Part shown: piece after piece, positions 59,936 through 64,000 of the stretch | Layout of the letters: each line of letters begins with the position of its first letter | Position numbering within the stretch: the stretch's first letter is position 1 | Origin: Basidiobolus meristosporus CBS 931.73 | Lineage: Eukaryota; Basidiobolomycota; Basidiobolomycetes; Basidiobolales; Basidiobolaceae | Length of the DNA: 64,000 nt | Direction: 5' to 3' | NCBI GenBank assembly: GCA_002104905.1 | Contig: MCFE01000354.1 | Coordinates: forward strand, 1-64,000 | Position numbers and translations under genes: made by a program | Notes under the pieces: generated by a model | The model's database searches: none | What the model saw: the letters and a program-made list of their open reading frames with translations, nothing else | What the model was told of the DNA's origin: nothing

Positions 59936-61711
59936 ATGGATTTCAGAGTCGCTAACAAGTTTAGGCTAGGAAGGAAGATTGGCTCTGGGTCGTTTGGTGA
60001 AATCTACCTAGGTAATGGCAAGCTTCAGGCTGCTTTCTCTCCCTTTTACACAGTCGAATACCATCTTTGTGCCTCTTTTTCTTTTGATATTCATCATCCT
60101 GAAGAGTACTCTTGGACATCTCAACTGTAGCCCCGTACTTATGTTCCTCCTTTTTATACGACAGCTACGAACATCGTCAGCGGTGAAGAGGTGGCCGTGA
60201 AATTAGAATCGGTAAAAGCTCGTCACCCCCAACTTGAATATGAAGCCAAAGTGTATAAAGCCCTGGCTGGAGGTGTTGGAATACCGTTCATTCGCTACTT
60301 TGGCACTGAGATGGACTACAACTGCATGGTGATGGATCTTCTTGGCCCCTCACTAGAAGATCTCTTCAATTTCTGTTCCCGGAAATTTTCCCTCAAAACC
60401 GTGCTACTCCTGGCCGACCAAATGGTACACAGAACTTACAGTAGCTATCTGATGTCTCTGCCGCCACTTAACAGCCCAATTCTCTTCTGCTATAGATCGC
60501 TCGTATTGAGTATATGCACTCCAAAAGCTTTCTTCACAGGGATATAAAGCCCGACAATTTTCTCATTGGTATCGGAAAGTGGACTAATCACGTACACATC
60601 ATCGATTTTGGATTAGCAAAGAGATACAGAGATCCACGCACTTTTGTTCACATACCTTACAGAGAGAACAAGAATCTGACTGGAACTGCTCGCTATGCAA
60701 GTATCAATACACATCTTGGTGTAGGTCAGTGACTCGTCTTGAGCTTCAGAATCCCTGGTTAGTGTTTAACACTGTTGTTCCGTAGAGCAATCAAGAAGAG
60801 ATGATCTGGAGTCTTTGGGATACGTTCTTATGTACTTCTGTCGAGGATCACTGCCTTGGCAAGGTCTGAAAGCCAACACCAAGAAACAAAAGTACGATCG
60901 CATTATGGAAAAGAAGATGACCACCCCGATTGAAACCCTCTGCCGTGGATTCCCCAATGAATTTGTAACATATCTCAAGTACACACGAAACCTTCGGTTC
61001 GATGATAAACCCGACTACAACTTCCTACGTAAACTCTTCTATGATCTTCTTGTTCGCGAAGGATATCATTATGACTACGTCTTTGATTGGACGATTTTGG
61101 AGAAGGTACCCAGCAATGACAGTACTCCCTGACAACGAAGCAATAACATTCTCCCGACTTTGATTACAGGAAAAGAACACTGCTAAAGCTGATACAAAAC
61201 CGTACGTTACACCTGTTCAAGCGCCGTCTCACAATCTTCCTATCCCAAGAGAGGACTATGGGTTAGCTCCTAAAGAGGTACTTTTGTCATGTCATCTGGA
61301 ATCACTTTCCTTTGGTTAATATTTGCGATTCCCCACTAGCGCGAGACTCCTCTATCATCGTCACGGCTATCTCAAGCTCCCACTAACGATGGCGCTCTGC
61401 ATCGCAACTCCCGCTCACCAGTCTATTCACCAAATCCGTCATACAACCCATGCCCAACATCTACTGTTCTTCCGCCCATCGATGCTTTAGCTGGAGGCTT
61501 AGGCCCTAATTCAAGACTTCATCCCATGAACAATTCTTCCCGCCAGAAGATGCCGCACGTTCAGGATATCTTACCGGATGATCGGTATCGTATGGGTCTG
61601 CCTGCTGCCCAGCAAAGCTTAAGGGGGAATTCCGTTCCCATTGCACCTCCCAGATTTCGCACACCCGGTGAGGGCTACACCGACCCAAACATGTACGGTT
61701 ATCGAAGCTGA
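59936..61711 (+). CDS. Casein kinase 1 (CK1 delta/epsilon, Hrr25/Hhp type)
   Basis: A Ser/Thr protein kinase. Exons join in phase with introns at about 60012-60167, 60423-60495, 60727-60784, 61108-61170 and one or two short ones beyond. Motifs: glycine loop [20 protein letters not shown] lysine; CK1-specific YEAKVYKAL and [28 protein letters not shown]; catalytic [22 protein letters not shown] (DFG); [27 protein letters not shown], the SIN motif that replaces APE in CK1. The kinase domain (~290 residues) is followed by a Pro/Ser-rich tail of about 150 residues ending DPNMYGYRS, typical of CK1 delta-type regulation by autophosphorylation. Such kinases act in ribosome maturation, DNA repair, vesicle traffic and clocks. 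Start ATG 59936 gives the standard [16 protein letters not shown] beginning. Confidence 0.93.
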
Positions 61712-62318
61712 ACATAATGCAAAGAAACATTTCGAAGCGACCTTGAACGAGGCTCTCTAATATGCAAATAGTGATTATTAAACTCAGAAATTGCTGTCAC
61801 CAATGTTAAACGTCGATGCTGCGTCACTCCATTCCTCGGTAAACCCATCTCTTCGTTGAACATCAGCACGATCTTATTTGATAGTCAACACATCACCACC
61901 ACCTAACCAGTTTTTTGTTTTTGTCTGTTTTTTCTACAACTAATGGAATGGGCGTTTGCAAATGGCCACCTACACCTTACGCCTGCTCCACGTATTTGCC
62001 CGTTAACTGTCCATTGGGAGCTGTATTGGTCCACGGCGTGCGCCCATCTAGTCACAAGCAGAAACAACACCCAACTGTACTTCACTATATAGTCTAGGTA
62101 GCTTCTTTCCACATGTATTCCTTCTTATTCCGTCTATTCTCTTTACCCCTTTTGATACGTGCGCTTGCCCAAATCACTCATACAGCCAAGATGTAATTCC
62201 CTACCTTACCATTTCTCTGATTGAAATGTTCGAATTACTAGTAAATATATTTGATAGTTGAAACGACTGCTACCATGCATCTACTCACCAGGTGGCAATG
62301 TCCATTTTGGAACCCGCT
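61712..62318. other. Spacer between convergent genes
   Basis: About 600 bp between the kinase (+) and the LYR protein (-). AT-rich with T-runs; small open frames look like chance. Confidence 0.5.
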
Positions 62319-62561
62319 TTATTTAAACAATCTCCTGAGCAGATCTGGGTCGAGGTGATTGTAAGCCTGGATCAACCTCAAGTCTTCCCAACCCTCCGTA
62401 GTCAATCGACTCAACAACGCTTCGTCAGTTTCCTTTTTGTATATCTCGAATAAATCTCTTAAATTGTACTGAAGCTTTCTGCGAAGTGGATGAATCGGGA
62501 ATCTACGGATCTCCCGAAATGCTGCTCTGTAAAGATGGATGGATGCTCTGCGGCTGGACAT
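62319..62561 (-). CDS. LYR-motif (complex I LYR/LYRM) mitochondrial protein
   Basis: A single-exon gene of 80 residues. The LYR signature appears as HLYRAAFREIRRFPIHPLRR at residues 10-29, followed by the usual F (DLFEIYKKE) and helices (LLSRLTTEGWEDLRLIQAY). LYR proteins are small three-helix adaptors in the mitochondrial matrix that bind acyl carrier protein and help build respiratory complexes or iron-sulfur clusters. Which LYRM group this belongs to is not clear; the early LYR and short length resemble the smallest members. Its start lies about 130 bp from the stop of the NOSIP gene on the same strand. Confidence 0.8.
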   Translation of the reverse strand: MSSRRASIHLYRAAFREIRRFPIHPLRRKLQYNLRDLFEIYKKETDEALLSRLTTEGWEDLRLIQAYNHLDPDLLRRLFK

Positions 62562-62687
62562 AAGCTTGAATGAAGTGTTGGGCGAGGCGGAGTGTCAATG
62601 ATGGGCCTATAGCTGACGATTCCAAGTCAGGTGACGCGAAGATCATGATGTTTAACAAAGGGATTTTAATCAAGAAGTATGCAGATT

Positions 62688-64000
62688 CTATTGGAAGGCA
62701 ACATCCCATTTCTTCACTTCCACGTTGCCACCGCCTCCAGCATAGCCAGTTCCCTCCGAATGCAGTTGCACGATATCCTTGGGTCGACACTTCTTGTCGC
62801 AGACGAAGCATTTCTGGGTGCTCTTGACGAACTTATCCATGCAATGCTTACACAGGACGTGGCCGCAGGACTTGCTGACTAGTTGACATGGAAGTGATTA
62901 ATCCCACGCACGGTGGATGCAAAGTTTGGCGGAACACACTCACTTGATATCTTCATCCCGTTGTTGAGCGTTTTGAGACATGAAGGACACATATGACCAG
63001 CAGGGTTCTTGGAGTCTGGTTCGTTGGATTTGGTGAATACGACTGGAGTCAACTTTTTGATACTAGCGATGGAAAGCTCGGTTAGTTGATCGCTGTCCAC
63101 TCCATAACGCGAACGGGTTCTTACTTTGTGGGATGGGGCTTGGCAGCTGTGCACATCACCTGCTGCTTTGCGGGCTCCAGGGTGTCGCTTTTGGAGTCTG
63201 GAGTTAGGGTAGGCTGTGGAACGGTAAGTAAATCCGCGCATACAAAAGACGTGACTCAATCCACCTACAATCCAGAAACTAGGCAATGCCGATTTGTTTT
63301 TCTCTTGCTATGGTGGGAAAGTGGTTAACGACCGGGAGAGGGGCACCAGTAAATCCGCAATGAACATACCTCCTGCTTCTCTATACGCGTTAGGGCTTCA
63401 TCACGCACAACTTTAGAGCGCGCCTCGATATCCTCTGCCTTTAAGCCAAACACCCGACTCTGCTCCTCTCCGGCGGCTACGAATCCATGTTAACCTCTAC
63501 TCATCTAGCAGGAAAACCTCAATCGAACCTGTGATAGCGAGGGTTGAGGAAGGAGCCGCAACCGCTTCCTCCTTAGGTTCACTCTTGCTGGCTAGTCTAC
63601 TAGCGGAGATCTGGGACTGGGTCTTTTCAAATTCCCTGATCACGACGTCCTGGGCCTCGGCTTCTTTTCGCTTACGCTCTTCCTGGAGTTGGTCATAGAA
63701 ATAGAAAACTTCAGTGAAGTGAAGTGGAAAAGAGAGCTGGGTGATTGGCGTACCTCGAGTTGAGACTTCCTGCTCTCGAGGTCTTTGTTTTGACGAGCGA
63801 TCTCCTTCTTTTGTGCGACGATATTTTCATATATACATTCCTTGCAGGCGATGTGGCCTTCAGTGCTTGGATAGGGTAAGTACGTAGATTCAGGTTGCTC
63901 TAGGAGCAGAAGGGAATCGTTTTACCAACTAAGTGGATCCCTGGCCGTTTGCAGACACAAGAAGCAGGCGTCGAAATTCCGCATGGAATCCCGGCCAAGG
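62688..64000 (-). CDS. NOSIP: NOSIP-type U-box E3 ubiquitin ligase (partial, 5' end outside)
   Basis: A multi-exon gene whose first codons lie beyond the window; at the edge it reads LGRDSMRNFDACFLCLQTAR, the known N-terminal zinc region of NOSIP. Next come GHIACKECIYENIVAQKKEI (first half of the split U-box), a charged coiled coil (QLEEERKRKEAEAQ-like and VVIREFEKTQSQIS), a linker, PVVFTKSNEPDSKNPAGHMC with CPSCLKTLNNGMKI, and the second U-box half SKSCGHVLCKHCMDKFVKST with CFVCDKKCRPKDIVQL. It stops at TAG 62688-62690 after a Gly-rich segment (GTGYAGGGGN). NOSIP proteins are nuclear U-box ligases linked to the spliceosome. About five to six introns are implied; borders between 62880 and 63900 are approximate. 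Confidence 0.88.

Noticed and set aside
1-64000. CRISPR arrays, bacterial operons, phage or viral genes
   Set aside because: None seen; the DNA is eukaryotic with spliceosomal introns, and no viral hallmark protein was recognised.

Overview
The window looks like nuclear DNA of a fungus. Protein-coding genes are broken by many short introns (about 45-70 bp; GTAAGT-type donors, CTAAT/CTAAC-like branch sites, AG acceptors). The gene content is fungal: two chitin synthases with myosin-like motor domains, a Zn2Cys6 transcription factor, a Pho80/PCL-type cyclin, CAP59-type mannosyltransferases, a Lag1 ceramide synthase and two SulP sulfate permeases. A nicotinamide phosphoribosyltransferase (rare in Dikarya, to my knowledge), a bacterial-looking intronless terpene synthase and a homeodomain-PNUTS fusion suggest an early-diverging (non-Dikarya) filamentous fungus, possibly of the Basidiobolus/Entomophthoromycota kind. 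That placement is inference only.

Layout. 1-10 kb: the 3' end of a SulP/STAS transporter (+), a 2-kb spacer, then a long multi-exon PNUTS-like gene (-) joining an N-terminal homeodomain, a TFIIS-N/LW domain, a PP1-binding RVxF motif and a C-terminal CCCH finger. 10.8-13 kb: NAMPT (+), divergent from it. 14-19.6 kb: class V-type chitin synthase A (+). 20.1-27.3 kb: CHD3/Mit1-type chromatin remodeler (+) with a repeat-rich, Q-rich tail. 28.3-29.2 kb: PCL-type cyclin (-), followed by a gene-poor 2.7 kb. 31.9-37.7 kb: chitin synthase B (-), inverted relative to A. 39.3-41.5 kb: second SulP permease (+). 42-43.3 kb: tyrosine phosphatase (-). 44-45.3 kb: ceramide synthase (+). 45.7-48.2 kb: Zn2Cys6 regulator (+). 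49.3-50.6 kb: terpene synthase (+). 51.4-52.8 kb: unrecognised coiled-coil gene (-). 53.2-57.5 kb: tandem segmental duplication of a CAP59-type glycosyltransferase (-) plus the 5' part of a PWWP gene (+), with the intact PWWP gene running to 59.1 kb. 59.9-61.7 kb: casein kinase 1 (+). 62.3-62.6 kb: LYR-motif protein (-). 62.7 kb to the right edge: NOSIP-type U-box protein (-, truncated by the window).

Common themes are cell wall and membrane building (two chitin synthases, two mannosyltransferases, ceramide synthase, sulfate uptake) and chromatin/transcription control (CHD remodeler, PNUTS-like PP1 regulator, PWWP protein, Zn cluster factor). The genes do not form one obvious pathway cluster.

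Two structural signals stand out. One is a 665-bp, nearly identical, GC-richer tract shared by the two inverted chitin synthases (probable gene conversion). The other is a recent ~2.1-kb tandem duplication around the glycosyltransferase. Six genes also carry single-base reading-frame breaks, seven breaks in all and mostly +1. Because they are scattered through otherwise conserved housekeeping genes, sequencing or assembly error is the simplest explanation.
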